Origin: Tannerella sp.
GTDB lineage: Bacteria; Bacteroidota; Bacteroidia; Bacteroidales; Tannerellaceae
Direction: 5' to 3'
Length of the DNA: 30,600 nucleotides
NCBI GenBank assembly: GCA_031283785.1
Contig: JAITBC010000170.1
Coordinates: forward strand, 1 to 30,600
In this document: positions 1 through 9,400 of the stretch, one piece after another
How positions within the stretch are numbered: the stretch's first letter is position 1
Layout of the letters: every line of letters starts with the position of its first letter
Translations under genes and position numbers: made by a program
The notes under the pieces: generated by a model
Databases searched by the model: none
The model's input: the letters and a program-made list of their open reading frames with translations, nothing else
What the model was told of the DNA's origin: nothing

Positions 1-84
1 CACCGCATAACTAACACTTGCTCCCAAGAATAACATAGAGAGCACCAATCCTAAAGTAAATTTCACTTTTCTCATATTCAACAT
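1..84 (-). CDS. N-terminus of an exported protein (cut by window edge)
   Basis: Reading the minus strand from an ATG at 84 (or a second in-frame ATG at 75) gives MLNMRKVKFTLGLVLSMLF and onward to the window edge. Two basic residues followed by a hydrophobic stretch and an Ala-Ser-Val-Ser-Tyr-Ala end are typical of a Sec signal peptide. Only about 28 residues are present, so the mature protein cannot be named; in Bacteroidetes such starts are common on TonB-dependent receptors and other envelope proteins, but that is only a guess. A good promoter lies about 110 bases upstream (197-228). No strong Shine-Dalgarno is visible, as usual in this phylum. The start at 75 (MRKVKF) is equally likely. 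Confidence 0.6.
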   Translation of the reverse strand, partial: MLNMRKVKFTLGLVLSMLFLGASVSYAV

Positions 85-362
85 TGTTTAAATTAATAAT
101 ATTTTTATTTTCACATTAACCTTGCGCGCTATAAATCACAGTATTCAGTCAAGCTCTATGAGATTGAATAACTATTACAAATTTTAAAAACACCTACAAA
201 GATAGACATAAAAAATTACGATAGTCAATTTATTGTGTTAAATAACTATAAAAGTCATATTATTTCTTTGTGTAATAATTTTTGTCGGTTCTACGGCAAA
301 TTATGCAGGCAACAAAGATGCAAATTTATACTGTGCGCATCCATTTGAAAATGAATGGGATG
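85..362. other. AT-rich intergenic region
   Basis: Apart from the minus-strand promoter at 197-228, no gene, RNA or convincing hairpin is seen here. A second TAnnTTTG-like box on the minus strand (TAAATTTG, 328-321) has no TTG at a fitting distance and was not called. Confidence 0.5.
197..228 (-). promoter_or_regulatory. Bacteroidetes-type promoter of the leftmost gene
   Basis: On the minus strand a TTG (228-226) is followed after 21 bases by TATCTTTG (204-197). This matches the known Bacteroidetes consensus TTTG - about 19-21 bases - TAnnTTTG. Transcription would start near 190 and leave a 5' leader of about 105 bases before the ATG at 84. The leader is AT-rich and shows no obvious riboswitch fold. 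Confidence 0.65.
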
Positions 363-716
363 TTATATACAACCGTATCGTTTAACAATTTGAGTATTGC
401 TCATGAATAATGACATATAAAACACTAAAAGCAGACCGTCTTTTTCAAGGGCAATTTTAACGAGTGATATTTTATCCTTCATATCCAGCTGAAAATCCAG
501 CTGAAAAAGAAATATATACTGGGCTGCCGGCATTTCATCTCCCGTGGACAGTTTTGCCCATTCTTCCGTTCCGGGATAAACGTGATAGTTGTACGAATCC
601 TCCGGACGTTCCATATTCATAATTCCCACTTCGTCCCGAATCGGATTTTCGCCTCTTTTTTCGCACGAAGCAAATAAAGACACCATAATTCCATACCGCA
701 GACATCGCATAAACAT
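363..716 (-). pseudogene. Short lipoprotein gene, probably truncated or decayed
   Basis: The 117-residue frame starts MFMRCLRYGIMVSLFASC, a short lipoprotein-like signal with a possible lipidated cysteine at residue 18. It continues with ERPEDSYNYHVYPGTEEWA and GDEM, which I recognise from memory as the conserved N-terminal block (ERPxDSYNYPVxPGTxEWxxxxTGxEM) of a widespread uncharacterised Bacteroidales lipoprotein family. Members I recall go on with a ten-residue segment containing Cys-Gln and then a Leu/Val-rich helix and are longer. Here the Cys is missing, a 12-base tandem duplication (FQLD twice) interrupts the block, and the frame stops soon after the helix-like stretch. This suggests a recently damaged gene, though a short functional lipoprotein cannot be excluded. 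It faces away from dxs. The function of the family is unknown. Confidence 0.5.
483..506. repeat. 12-base perfect tandem duplication
   Basis: The unit ATCCAGCTGAAA occurs twice head to tail (483-494 and 495-506). It lies inside the minus-strand lipoprotein frame and keeps that frame, doubling four codons (FQLD). Small tandem duplications like this arise by replication slippage. Confidence 0.85.
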
Positions 717-813
717 CTGACGGGCTGATAAAATCCATCGGGATTGGAGGCCGTCCGAAATAACAAAATCTACGTTTCTGATATATGGAAAATGAGAAAA
801 CAGGGGAAAGCAA

Positions 814-843
814 TTTTTTATGGCGTTCTTTTTTATGGCGTTC
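814..843. repeat. 15-base perfect tandem duplication upstream of dxs
   Basis: TTTTTTATGGCGTTC is present at 814-828 and again at 829-843. The second copy covers the region where the -33 element of the dxs promoter is expected, so the duplication may have moved or created part of that promoter. Confidence 0.85.
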
Positions 844-864
844 GTATTTTATATTGTATTTTTG
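831..864 (+). promoter_or_regulatory. Probable dxs promoter
   Basis: TATTTTTG at 857-864 fits the TAnnTTTG -7 element. The matching upstream element is weak: a T-run with TTTTA at 831-835 about 22 bases before it, partly made by the 15-base duplication. Transcription would begin near 871, about 30 bases before the dxs ATG at 900. Confidence 0.55.
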
Positions 865-899
865 CAGTCAAAATAAAACAGCATTGATATGATGTAAAT

Positions 900-2801
900 A
901 TGAACGAGAATAAAAGATGGCTGGACAACATAAATTCGCCGGAGGATTTGAGAAACCTTTCACCGGAAAACCTGACGGATGTATGCTCGGAATTACGGCG
1001 GTTTATTATTGATGTGCTTTCGAAAAATCCCGGTCATCTGGGCGCAAGTTTGGGTACTGTAGAGCTAACGGTTGCGCTTCATTACGTTTTTAATACGCCG
1101 TTCGACCGTATCGTCTGGGATGTAGGCCACCAGGCTTACGGGCATAAGATACTGACCGGAAGGCGCGAACAGTTTAATACGCTCCGCAAATTGGGAGGAA
1201 TAAGCGGATACCCGAATCCGGAGGAAAGCGAATACGACGCTTTTATTGCAGGACATGCCTCCAATTCGATATCGGCAGCCCTGGGAATATCGACGGCGTT
1301 TGAACTGCAAAACGAGGACGACCGCCACGTGATTGCCGTAATCGGCGATGGCGCCATGACGGGAGGACTGGCGTTCGAAGGCCTTAATAATGCGTCGAAT
1401 AACCCGAACAATCTGCTGATAATCCTGAACGACAACGATATGGCGATCGACCACAATGTCGGGGGTATAAACCGTTACTTAGTCGATATAACGACCAGTC
1501 AGACATACAATAAGGTAAGGTATGAGCTGTACCGCATGATGCGTAAAGCGAACCTGATAACGGAAGACCGGCGCGAAAGCATCCTGCGGTTTAACAACAG
1601 TCTGAAAGCGTTGATTTCAAAGCAACACAATTTGTTTGAAGGATTCAGCATCCGATATTTCGGCCCGGTAAACGGACATGATGTGTCGGATCTCGTTCGC
1701 AAGCTGAACGATATAAAAGATATGAAAGGCCCCAAACTGCTTCATATAAAGACGCTGAAGGGTAAAGGCTTCAAGCCTGCCGAAGATTCGGCTACGGAGT
1801 GGCATGCACCGGGGAAATTCGATAAAAATACGGGGAAACGGATCGTCCCCGTCGAGTTGAACCAGCCGCAGTTATATCAGCATGTGTTCGGACACACGCT
1901 GGCAGAACTTGCCGAACGGGACAAACGGGTTGTCGGGATCACACCGGCCATGCCTACCGGATGTTCCATGTGTTTTATGATGAAACGTTTCCCGGAACGC
2001 ACGTTTGACGTAGGGATAGCCGAAGGCCATGCCGTGACGTTTTCGGCCGGACTGGCAAAAGAAGGCATGATCCCGTTTTGCAATATCTATTCGTCGTTTA
2101 TGCAAAGGGCTTATGATGAGGTCATCCATGATGCGGCCCTGCAAAAACTTCATATCGTATTTTGCCTGGACCGGGCAGGACTTGTCGGCGAAGACGGAGC
2201 TACCCATCACGGAGTATTCGACCTTGCCTACATGCGCCCGATACCGAACCTTACCATCGCTTCCCCTATTAACGAAATCGATTTGCGAAACCTGATGTAT
2301 ACCGGCTATCAGGATGATGCCGGAACATTTGTAATCCGTTACCCCCGCGGGAAAGGCGAACTTCACGACTGGCAACAACCGTTCAAAATATTGCCCGCAG
2401 GGAAAGGGCGCAAGCTACGCGACGGGAACGATGTGGCGGTACTGTCGATCGGCCCGATCGGCAATGAGGTACGAAAAGCGATAGAAATGATTGCAGACGA
2501 TTTCCCTTCGGCGGCACATTACGATATGATCTATCTGAAGCCGGTAGACGAGGATATCCTGCACGAAGTCGGGCGACATTTCAGAAGCGTTATTACGGTT
2601 GAGAACGGAGTTCGTTCCGGCGGACTGGGCAGCGTTGTCGCCGAATTTATGACGGAAAACGGATATACGCCTAAAATAAAACGTATCGGGATACCGGATA
2701 AATTCATCGAACACGGATCTATCGGCGAACTTTTCAAAATTTACGGAATGGATGCGGAAAGCATTTATAAGGAAATCATAACGGAAGCGGCGAAATTATA
2801 A
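900..2801 (+). CDS. dxs: 1-deoxy-D-xylulose-5-phosphate synthase
   Basis: This enzyme condenses pyruvate with glyceraldehyde 3-phosphate to make DXP, the first step of the MEP isoprenoid pathway and also a precursor for thiamine and pyridoxal. It acts in the cytosol with thiamine diphosphate and magnesium. The 633-residue length is normal for the family. Visible hallmarks are VGHQAYGHK near residue 75 (catalytic His region), GDGAMTGG near 148 followed by NDND (thiamine diphosphate binding), KGKGF near 286, and [12 protein letters not shown] near 370 with the conserved catalytic Glu of the transketolase-like pyrimidine domain. The C-terminal transketolase domain contains [12 protein letters not shown]. 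It is followed 60 bases later by trkA in the same direction, so it may head an operon dxs-trkA-trkH. The start at 900 lies a good distance below the -7 box. Confidence 0.97.
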   Translation: MNENKRWLDNINSPEDLRNLSPENLTDVCSELRRFIIDVLSKNPGHLGASLGTVELTVALHYVFNTPFDRIVWDVGHQAYGHKILTGRREQFNTLRKLGGISGYPNPEESEYDAFIAGHASNSISAALGISTAFELQNEDDRHVIAVIGDGAMTGGLAFEGLNNASNNPNNLLIILNDNDMAIDHNVGGINRYLVDITTSQTYNKVRYELYRMMRKANLITEDRRESILRFNNSLKALISKQHNLFEGFSIRYFGPVNGHDVSDLVRKLNDIKDMKGPKLLHIKTLKGKGFKPAEDSATEWHAPGKFDKNTGKRIVPVELNQPQLYQHVFGHTLAELAERDKRVVGITPAMPTGCSMCFMMKRFPERTFDVGIAEGHAVTFSAGLAKEGMIPFCNIYSSFMQRAYDEVIHDAALQKLHIVFCLDRAGLVGEDGATHHGVFDLAYMRPIPNLTIASPINEIDLRNLMYTGYQDDAGTFVIRYPRGKGELHDWQQPFKILPAGKGRKLRDGNDVAVLSIGPIGNEVRKAIEMIADDFPSAAHYDMIYLKPVDEDILHEVGRHFRSVITVENGVRSGGLGSVVAEFMTENGYTPKIKRIGIPDKFIEHGSIGELFKIYGMDAESIYKEIITEAAKL

Positions 2802-2861
2802 TGAGGTGAATCGCGTCCCGAAAAGAAAAAGGTTACAATAACATCATTATTCTGATTATAA

Positions 2862-4202
2862 ATGAAAATATTAATTGCCGGCGCCGGCGAAGTAGGAACA
2901 CACCTGGCGAAAATGCTTTCAAGAGAAAAGCATGATATCATTTTGATGGATCCCGACGAGAAGAAACTTGCTTTTACCCGTTCCGGAATGGAGATCCTGC
3001 CGGTTGTCGGCAGTCCGACTTCACTCAACGACCTGGAGGAAGCCGGCATAAACCGGATGGAGCTGTTTATCAGCGTGACGACGGAGGAGACGACCAACAT
3101 AACCGCCTGTATGCTGGCAGCCAGGATGGGAGCATCCAAGACATTTGCACGCATCAACAACTACGAATATCTGCTGCCTAAAAACAAAGAGTTCTTTTCC
3201 AACCTTGGAATCAACTCCATGATATACCCCGAAATGCTCGCCGCCAAAGAGATTGTTTCGGCCATACGACGCCCATGGACCCGCCAATACTGGGACTTGT
3301 TAGGCGGAGCATTGATCCTGCTGGGGATAAAAATCCGCAAGAACGCTCCCATCGTAAACAAATATCTTACGGAATTGACGAGCAGCAATAACAAGTTCTA
3401 CCATATAGTAGCCATCAAACGCGGAAACGATACAATCATCCCATACGGCAACGACCGTATCATGGATGGGGATATCGTATTCTTCACTTCCCGAAAAGCG
3501 GATATCGAAGAGATACGCAGGCAAACGGGCAAATCCGAAAAGGAAGTCAAGAAAATGCTGATTATGGGAGGAGGACGTATCGCAGTCCGCACGTCCCAGT
3601 ATCTGCCGGGGAACATACATGTAAAAATTATAGAGACGCTGAAAGAAAAAAGTATCCGCATATCCGAACAGGTGCCTGTCAATACGCTCATCATCAACGG
3701 AGACGGCCGCGATACCGATTTGCTGATGCAAGAAGGCATACAGGATACGGATGCCTTCGTCGCACTTACGGAAAATTCCAGCACCAATATCCTGTCATGC
3801 CTCGCTGCAAAGCGCTATGGGGTGACAAAGACGATCGCCCAGGTAGAAAATATTGATTATATCCCTATGGCCGAGAAGTTGGATATCGGTTCCGTCATTA
3901 ATAAGAAACTTATTGCCGCCAGCCATATCTATCAGTTCCTGCTGGATGCGGATGTATCGACCGTGAAATGCCTCACTTTTGCAAATGCGGATGTGGCGGA
4001 ACTGATCGCGCGTACAGGATCGAAAATAACGAGAAAAAAAGTGAAAGACCTGCGCCTTCCCAAGGATATGACGTTAGGAGGACTTATCCGCAACGGGGAA
4101 CCGATGCTCATAAACGGGGAAACACAGATCGAGGCGCATGATCACGTGGTCGTGTTCTGTCTTGAATCGGCTATGAGAAAACTGGAGGATTATTTCAATT
4201 AA
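2862..4202 (+). CDS. trkA: Trk potassium uptake regulatory subunit TrkA
   Basis: TrkA is the cytosolic gating ring of the Trk/Ktr potassium uptake system; it binds NAD(H) or nucleotides and controls TrkH. The 446 residues form two tandem RCK units. The first Rossmann fold opens with ILIAGAGEVGTHLA (GxGxxG at residues 7-12) and an Asp at the end of strand 2 (ILMD). The second starts at about residue 232 with MLIMGGGRIA; here the third glycine of GxGxxG is Ala241, so this half may bind ligand differently. Each unit ends in a TrkA-C segment (about 145-220 and 370-446). It sits between dxs and trkH, 48 bases before trkH, so the two Trk subunits are surely co-expressed. Confidence 0.95.
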   Translation: MKILIAGAGEVGTHLAKMLSREKHDIILMDPDEKKLAFTRSGMEILPVVGSPTSLNDLEEAGINRMELFISVTTEETTNITACMLAARMGASKTFARINNYEYLLPKNKEFFSNLGINSMIYPEMLAAKEIVSAIRRPWTRQYWDLLGGALILLGIKIRKNAPIVNKYLTELTSSNNKFYHIVAIKRGNDTIIPYGNDRIMDGDIVFFTSRKADIEEIRRQTGKSEKEVKKMLIMGGGRIAVRTSQYLPGNIHVKIIETLKEKSIRISEQVPVNTLIINGDGRDTDLLMQEGIQDTDAFVALTENSSTNILSCLAAKRYGVTKTIAQVENIDYIPMAEKLDIGSVINKKLIAASHIYQFLLDADVSTVKCLTFANADVAELIARTGSKITRKKVKDLRLPKDMTLGGLIRNGEPMLINGETQIEAHDHVVVFCLESAMRKLEDYFN

Positions 4203-4250
4203 CGGCACAGCCGGCGCGCGTTAATTGCTCAATAAATATCTTTAAAAATT

Positions 4251-5714
4251 ATGCGTATAAACGTTCTCTATATAATAAAGACACTGGGTTCTATCCTTAT
4301 ACTTGAAACGATATTCCTGCTTATTGCAACCGGCATCACATTCGTATACGGAGGATCCGGGGGAATGTCTCTTTTAATATCGTCGGGCATCATGTTCGGT
4401 GCAGGCGCCTTATTATTTGTCGTCGGACGCAATGCGGATGAATACCATTCCGGCAGGCGCGAAGGAATGCTGACCGTAACTCTTACATGGACGGTACTGT
4501 CATTTTTCGGTATGATGCCCTTTTATCTGGGCGGGTATATCGATAACGTTACGGATGCATACCTGGAAACCATGTCGGGTTTTACTACTACGGGGATGAC
4601 GACATTGAACGACATTGAATCGCTGCCGCACGGCATTTTATTCTGGAGGTCGTTGCTGCAATGGCAGGGCGGCATAGGGATGGTTGTGTTTACGGTTGCA
4701 TTATTGCCGATGTTCGGAAGCAGTGCATCGCAACTTTTTGATGCCGAGACCACCGGCTTTTCGCACGAACGCTTCCGCCCCCGCGTTACACAAGTTGCCA
4801 AACGCCTGTCGAGCGTATATATTTTATTGACGATGCTGGCAACATTTTTCCTGTGGATTGGCCCGATGGATTTCTTCGACGCGTTGAATCATGCCATGAC
4901 AAGCATATCAACCGGAGGATATTCAACCCGGAATGAGAGCGTTGCATATTGGGATTCGCCGTATGTCGACTATATTATTATGATCAGCATGTGTATGGGA
5001 GGAATGAAACTGCCGCTTTTTTTCTTCGCACTAAAAGGCAATTTCAAGCAATTTCGCAATGATGAAGAGACACACTGGTATTTGCTGTATATCCTCTTCT
5101 TTATTATTTTAACAGCCTCCTGGCTTTTTTATAACGGACTAGTGTCGGGCTTTCATGACATTGAAAATACGATACGCCAAGGCGCTTTCCAGGTGATATC
5201 CTTAACGACAACCTCCGGGTTTGCCACTTCCGACTGTGAGGCATGGGGTGACTTTTACTGGCTGATTGTCATTATGCTTATGGTAGTCTGCGGATGTGGA
5301 GGCTCTACGAGCGGCGGGTTGAAGATGGGACGCGCATTGATCCTTGTAAAAAATATGTTGAACGAATTTCGCAAACAGACGCACCCTGCGGCAATATTGC
5401 CCGTACGGGTCAACGGCCGCGCTATTTCACAGGATGTTATCTATCGCGTACACATATTCCTGTTAGTTTATTTACTGCTTGTCTGTTTCAGCTGTATGTT
5501 CCTGTTAATAAACGGGTTAACATTTGAAGAGGCAATTGCTACGGCCGTATCGGCCATCAGTAATGTAGGATTGTCTTTAGGATCGCTTTCCAACGGTAAT
5601 TTATCAGACATATCGCCTGTGGCAAAATGGTATATTTCATTTATCATGATGGTCGGCCGCCTGGAAATATTCACGGTACTGACGCTTTTATTGCCCGGAT
5701 TCTGGAGGCGATGA
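4251..5714 (+). CDS. trkH: Trk potassium uptake membrane subunit TrkH
   Basis: This is the ion-conducting partner of TrkA in the inner membrane. The 487-residue protein is very hydrophobic and has the four selectivity-filter loops of the TrkH/KtrB superfamily: MSGFTTTGMTT (near 105), SISTGGYSTRN (near 220), SLTTTSGFATSD (near 325) and AISNVGLSLG (near 437). The N-terminal hydrophobic hairpin (about 10-70) and the C-terminal GRLEIFTVL segment are also typical. Its place directly after trkA supports a complete two-subunit system. It is the last gene of the likely dxs-trkA-trkH unit; a 100-base gap follows before ruvA, with no clear terminator. Confidence 0.95.
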   Translation: MRINVLYIIKTLGSILILETIFLLIATGITFVYGGSGGMSLLISSGIMFGAGALLFVVGRNADEYHSGRREGMLTVTLTWTVLSFFGMMPFYLGGYIDNVTDAYLETMSGFTTTGMTTLNDIESLPHGILFWRSLLQWQGGIGMVVFTVALLPMFGSSASQLFDAETTGFSHERFRPRVTQVAKRLSSVYILLTMLATFFLWIGPMDFFDALNHAMTSISTGGYSTRNESVAYWDSPYVDYIIMISMCMGGMKLPLFFFALKGNFKQFRNDEETHWYLLYILFFIILTASWLFYNGLVSGFHDIENTIRQGAFQVISLTTTSGFATSDCEAWGDFYWLIVIMLMVVCGCGGSTSGGLKMGRALILVKNMLNEFRKQTHPAAILPVRVNGRAISQDVIYRVHIFLLVYLLLVCFSCMFLLINGLTFEEAIATAVSAISNVGLSLGSLSNGNLSDISPVAKWYISFIMMVGRLEIFTVLTLLLPGFWRR

Positions 5715-5773
5715 AGCGATGTTCAAACGAATCGATTCAAATTTCCGCAAAAAAATATACGTTTTTGCTGTTT

Positions 5774-5812
5774 TTTACGTTATATCTCGGTATTATTATC
5801 TAATAACGTAAA
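5774..5812. promoter_or_regulatory. Inverted repeat just before the ruvA start
   Basis: TTTACGTTAT (5774-5783) and ATAACGTAAA (5803-5812) form a perfect 10-base inverted repeat with a 19-base spacer. It ends two bases before the ruvA ATG at 5815. In RNA it would put the whole ribosome-loading region in a hairpin; in DNA it could be an operator. No T-run follows, so it is not a standard terminator. Confidence 0.6.
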
Positions 5813-5814
5813 GT

Positions 5815-6405
5815 ATGATAGAATATATACGGGGTGAAATCGCAGAATTATCACCTGCACAATTAGTGATGGAATGTCAGGGGATAGGTTATGAAATAAA
5901 TATATCCCTCACGACATACAGCGCCTTTAACGGCCGTAAGGAAGGGAAAATTTATGTGCATGAAGTGATCCGTGAGGACGCGCATGTCCTGTTTGGCTTT
6001 GCGACCCGCGATGAACGCGAACTCTTCCTGTTGCTTACATCCGTCTCGGGCGTAGGTCCCAATACCGCACGAATGATCTTATCATCATTGCATCCTTCAG
6101 ACCTTATCCGTGTAATTGCATCGGGAGATGATATCAGCCTTACTTCCGTAAAAGGCATAGGGAGTAAAACCGCACAACGTATTGTGGTTGATTTAAAAAA
6201 CAAAGTGAAGTCGATAGAAAGTCCGGAAGAAAAAAACAGTACCCCCGGATACAAACATTCGGAAACGGCGGAAGGCGCTGTAGCTGCACTCGTCATGCTC
6301 GGTTTTCAGAAAGCGGCATCGCAAAAGGCCGTTGCTTCCATATTGAAAAAAACGTCGTCCATAACGGTCGAACAGGTTATAAAAGACGCGTTGAAGATAC
6401 TTTGA
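5815..6405 (+). CDS. ruvA: Holliday junction branch migration protein RuvA
   Basis: RuvA binds four-way DNA junctions as a tetramer and loads the RuvB motor during recombinational repair. The 196 residues show the three known domains: an N-terminal OB fold ([12 protein letters not shown] to about 65), tandem helix-hairpin-helix motifs ([16 protein letters not shown] near 75 and [16 protein letters not shown] near 110), and a C-terminal RuvB-binding domain ([12 protein letters not shown] to the end) after an acidic linker. ruvA is nine bases upstream of sprA, an order I recall from other Bacteroidetes, so both are probably on one transcript. ruvB and ruvC are not in the window. A perfect inverted repeat sits right before the ATG. 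Confidence 0.96.
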   Translation: MIEYIRGEIAELSPAQLVMECQGIGYEINISLTTYSAFNGRKEGKIYVHEVIREDAHVLFGFATRDERELFLLLTSVSGVGPNTARMILSSLHPSDLIRVIASGDDISLTSVKGIGSKTAQRIVVDLKNKVKSIESPEEKNSTPGYKHSETAEGAVAALVMLGFQKAASQKAVASILKKTSSITVEQVIKDALKIL

Positions 6406-6414
6406 CAGCTTTTA

Positions 6415-9400
6415 ATGAAAAGGGGAATAAAATATATCATAACGGTTATTGCCTGCTTATCGGGAATATTTGCGCCGAATGCCGGATATGCCGTTTTTCA
6501 GGCGGAGACGGCGAAGACGCAGATGCGAAATCCCTCCGCCCCGGAGACGACGCTGCCTGATACGGCCGCCCCGAACGTCTCGTCGCCGGAACAGCTCATG
6601 CCGGACGATACGATTGTAAAACCCCGTATTCCCGTAAAAAAGACGGTCCCGGAAGAATATGATGACCTGAATAAAAATTCGGCTTCCGACCTCCGCGATC
6701 CGGAAAATCTTAAAACGGAAGTGGAGTACGATTTAAAATCGGGAACTTACTTGATACGTTCGAAAGTCGGAGATATGAACCTGGTTACTCCCCTGCAGAT
6801 GACGCCGGAAGAGTATCAGAAATACAGTCTGGAACAATCGTTAAAGCGCTATTTTTATGAAAGAAACAGGGCTGTCTTCGACAGTCTGGGAGTGGACGGA
6901 AAAGGCGCGGCGGATCGGTTTAACCTGATGGACATGCAGTTTGATATCGGCGGCGCAGATAAATTGTTCGGACCAGGAGGGGTTCGCCTCCGCTCGCAAG
7001 GGATGCTTGGACTTGACATCGGACTTAAAACAAGTAAAACAAAGAATCCGTCGTTACCGGAAAAATCGCGAAGCCATACATTTTTTAATTTCAATACCGA
7101 TGTACAGATGAACATGCGCGCCTCCGTCGGGACAAAAATCAATTTCGGCATGGATTATAATACCGATGCGGCATTTGACTATGACGCCACAAAACTGAAA
7201 CTTGCATACGGCGGCGAAGAGGATGAGATCGTCAAATCGTTGGAAGGAGGAAATGTAAGTATGAACACGAACAACTCTCTGATACGCGGCGGCGCGGCAT
7301 TGTTTGGCGTTAAGACGGACCTGCAATTCGGGAAATTGCGCGTGAAAGCGCTTATCGCCCAACAGGAATCCGATTCGAGGAGTATTTCATCGAAAGGGAA
7401 CTTGCAAATGACCGATTTTGAATTGCCGGTCGACAAATACGACGAAAACCGTCACTATTTCCTTGCGCATTATTTCCGCGATACATACGATAAAGCCCTG
7501 TCTAAACTGCCTTATATATCTTCCGCCGTTTCCATCAACCGTATCGAAGTATGGATAACGAACAAAAGCAGCAACTACGGGCAAGCACGTAATATTGTAG
7601 CTTTTTCGGACCTCGGCGAGCATAAACATATCAGCAATCCCCTTTTTACCCCTTCAGGAAGCAATGATATCCCTTATAATGAAACTAATACGTTATATCG
7701 TACGATCGTCGATAATTATCCCGGCGCACGCAACGTCAGTTCCGTCACACAGACTTTTGCCGGTTTCATCGAAGGCGGACGGGATTATGAGAAAATAGAA
7801 AGCGCCCGGCTGTTGTCGTCATCGGAATATATATTGAACACGCAACTCGGATACATATCGCTTAACACCCACCTGCAGGCGGATGAAGTGCTCGCCGTAG
7901 CGTTCGAATATACATACAACGGCGTCGTATATCAGGTAGGTGAATTTTCCAGCGATAATAATGAAAATACAAACAAATGCCTGTTCCTGAAATTGCTGAA
8001 AGCGACATCTTTATCGCCGGATATGCCGGTTTGGGATCTGATGATGAAAAATATATATTATATTAATGCACGCTCGATACAGAAACAGAAATTCAGGCTT
8101 GATATCGTTTACCAAAGCGATACGGCAGGCACTTATGTCTATACGATCCCGGAAGGAAATATAAAAAGCCGGACGCTTCTCAAAGTAATGAATCTCGACC
8201 GCCTTAATACGAATAACGAGGTGATCAGCAACGGAGAAACGGAGGGCGACGGCTTTTTCGATTTCGTAGAAGGTTTCACGATCACCGCCGGCTACGGACT
8301 GATCATTTTCCCTGTTGTCGAACCTTTCGGCGCTCACCTGCGCGAAAAAATCGGGGATGATAAAATTGCCGACAAATATGTCTATGAAGAACTTTATGAT
8401 TCCACACTTACCGTCGCACGGCAGATTGCGGAGAAAAACAAATTTTTAATACGCGGACAATACAGCGGGTCGTCCTCCAATAACATCCCGCTTGGCGCTA
8501 CAAACGTGGCAAGAGGATCGGTTATTGTCAAGGCAAACGGTTTGATTTTGACGGAAAATGTGGATTATATCGTCAATTATGCATCCGGGACGGTTACAAT
8601 ATTGAACGAAAACCTTTTGTCGGGGAACTCGGCAATAAGTGTTTCACTTGAAAATCAGTCTACATCCGGTATGCAACGGAAAACAATGTTCGGGACAGAT
8701 CTGAATTATGAGTTCTCGAAGAACTTCAATATAGGCGCAACCGTCATGCATCTATCGGAGATGCCGCTGACGACGAAGACGGCGTTCGGGGATGAATCCG
8801 TGAAAAACACGCTTTTGGGCGTTAACACGGACTATAAAGGCCAAAGCCAATGGCTCACGAATATGTTCGACAAGTTGCCGCTGCTTTCGCTGACACAACC
8901 AAGTACGTTTTCCGTCAATAGCGAATTTGCATACCTCATCGCCAACCATTATCAAAACAAATACACCGGCGAATTTTCGTATCTGGACGATTTCGAATCT
9001 ACCCAAAGCGAGTTCGACTTACTCAATCCTTACTTCTGGAATCTGGCAAGTACGCCTTCCGACGATAATAAAACGACAGCCATGTTTCCCGAAGCGTCCC
9101 TTGCGAATAATGTAGAGTACGGTAAAAACCGCGCATTGATGGCGTGGTATTATATCGACGGATTGTTTACACGCAGAAACTCATCCCTGCGACCCTCATA
9201 TATGAGCGACGAGGACTTGTCGAACCACCATGTACGCGCCGTACAGACGAGGGAGCTGTTCCCAAACAGAGATCAGGTATATAATGAAAACAGCTACCTG
9301 AACGTGTTGAACCTTGCATATTACCCGAACGAACGCGGCCCTTACAATTTAGATGCCGACAATATCAACGACAACGGGACTTTAATGAATCCCGAAAAAC

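Noticed and set aside
535..813. 92-residue minus-strand frame upstream of dxs
   Set aside because: It overlaps the lipoprotein-like frame in another phase, has unusual composition and no recognisable motif. The family block is in the other frame.
1872..2378. 168-residue minus-strand frame inside dxs
   Set aside because: It lies opposite a clear dxs coding region and has no family features; an antisense shadow.
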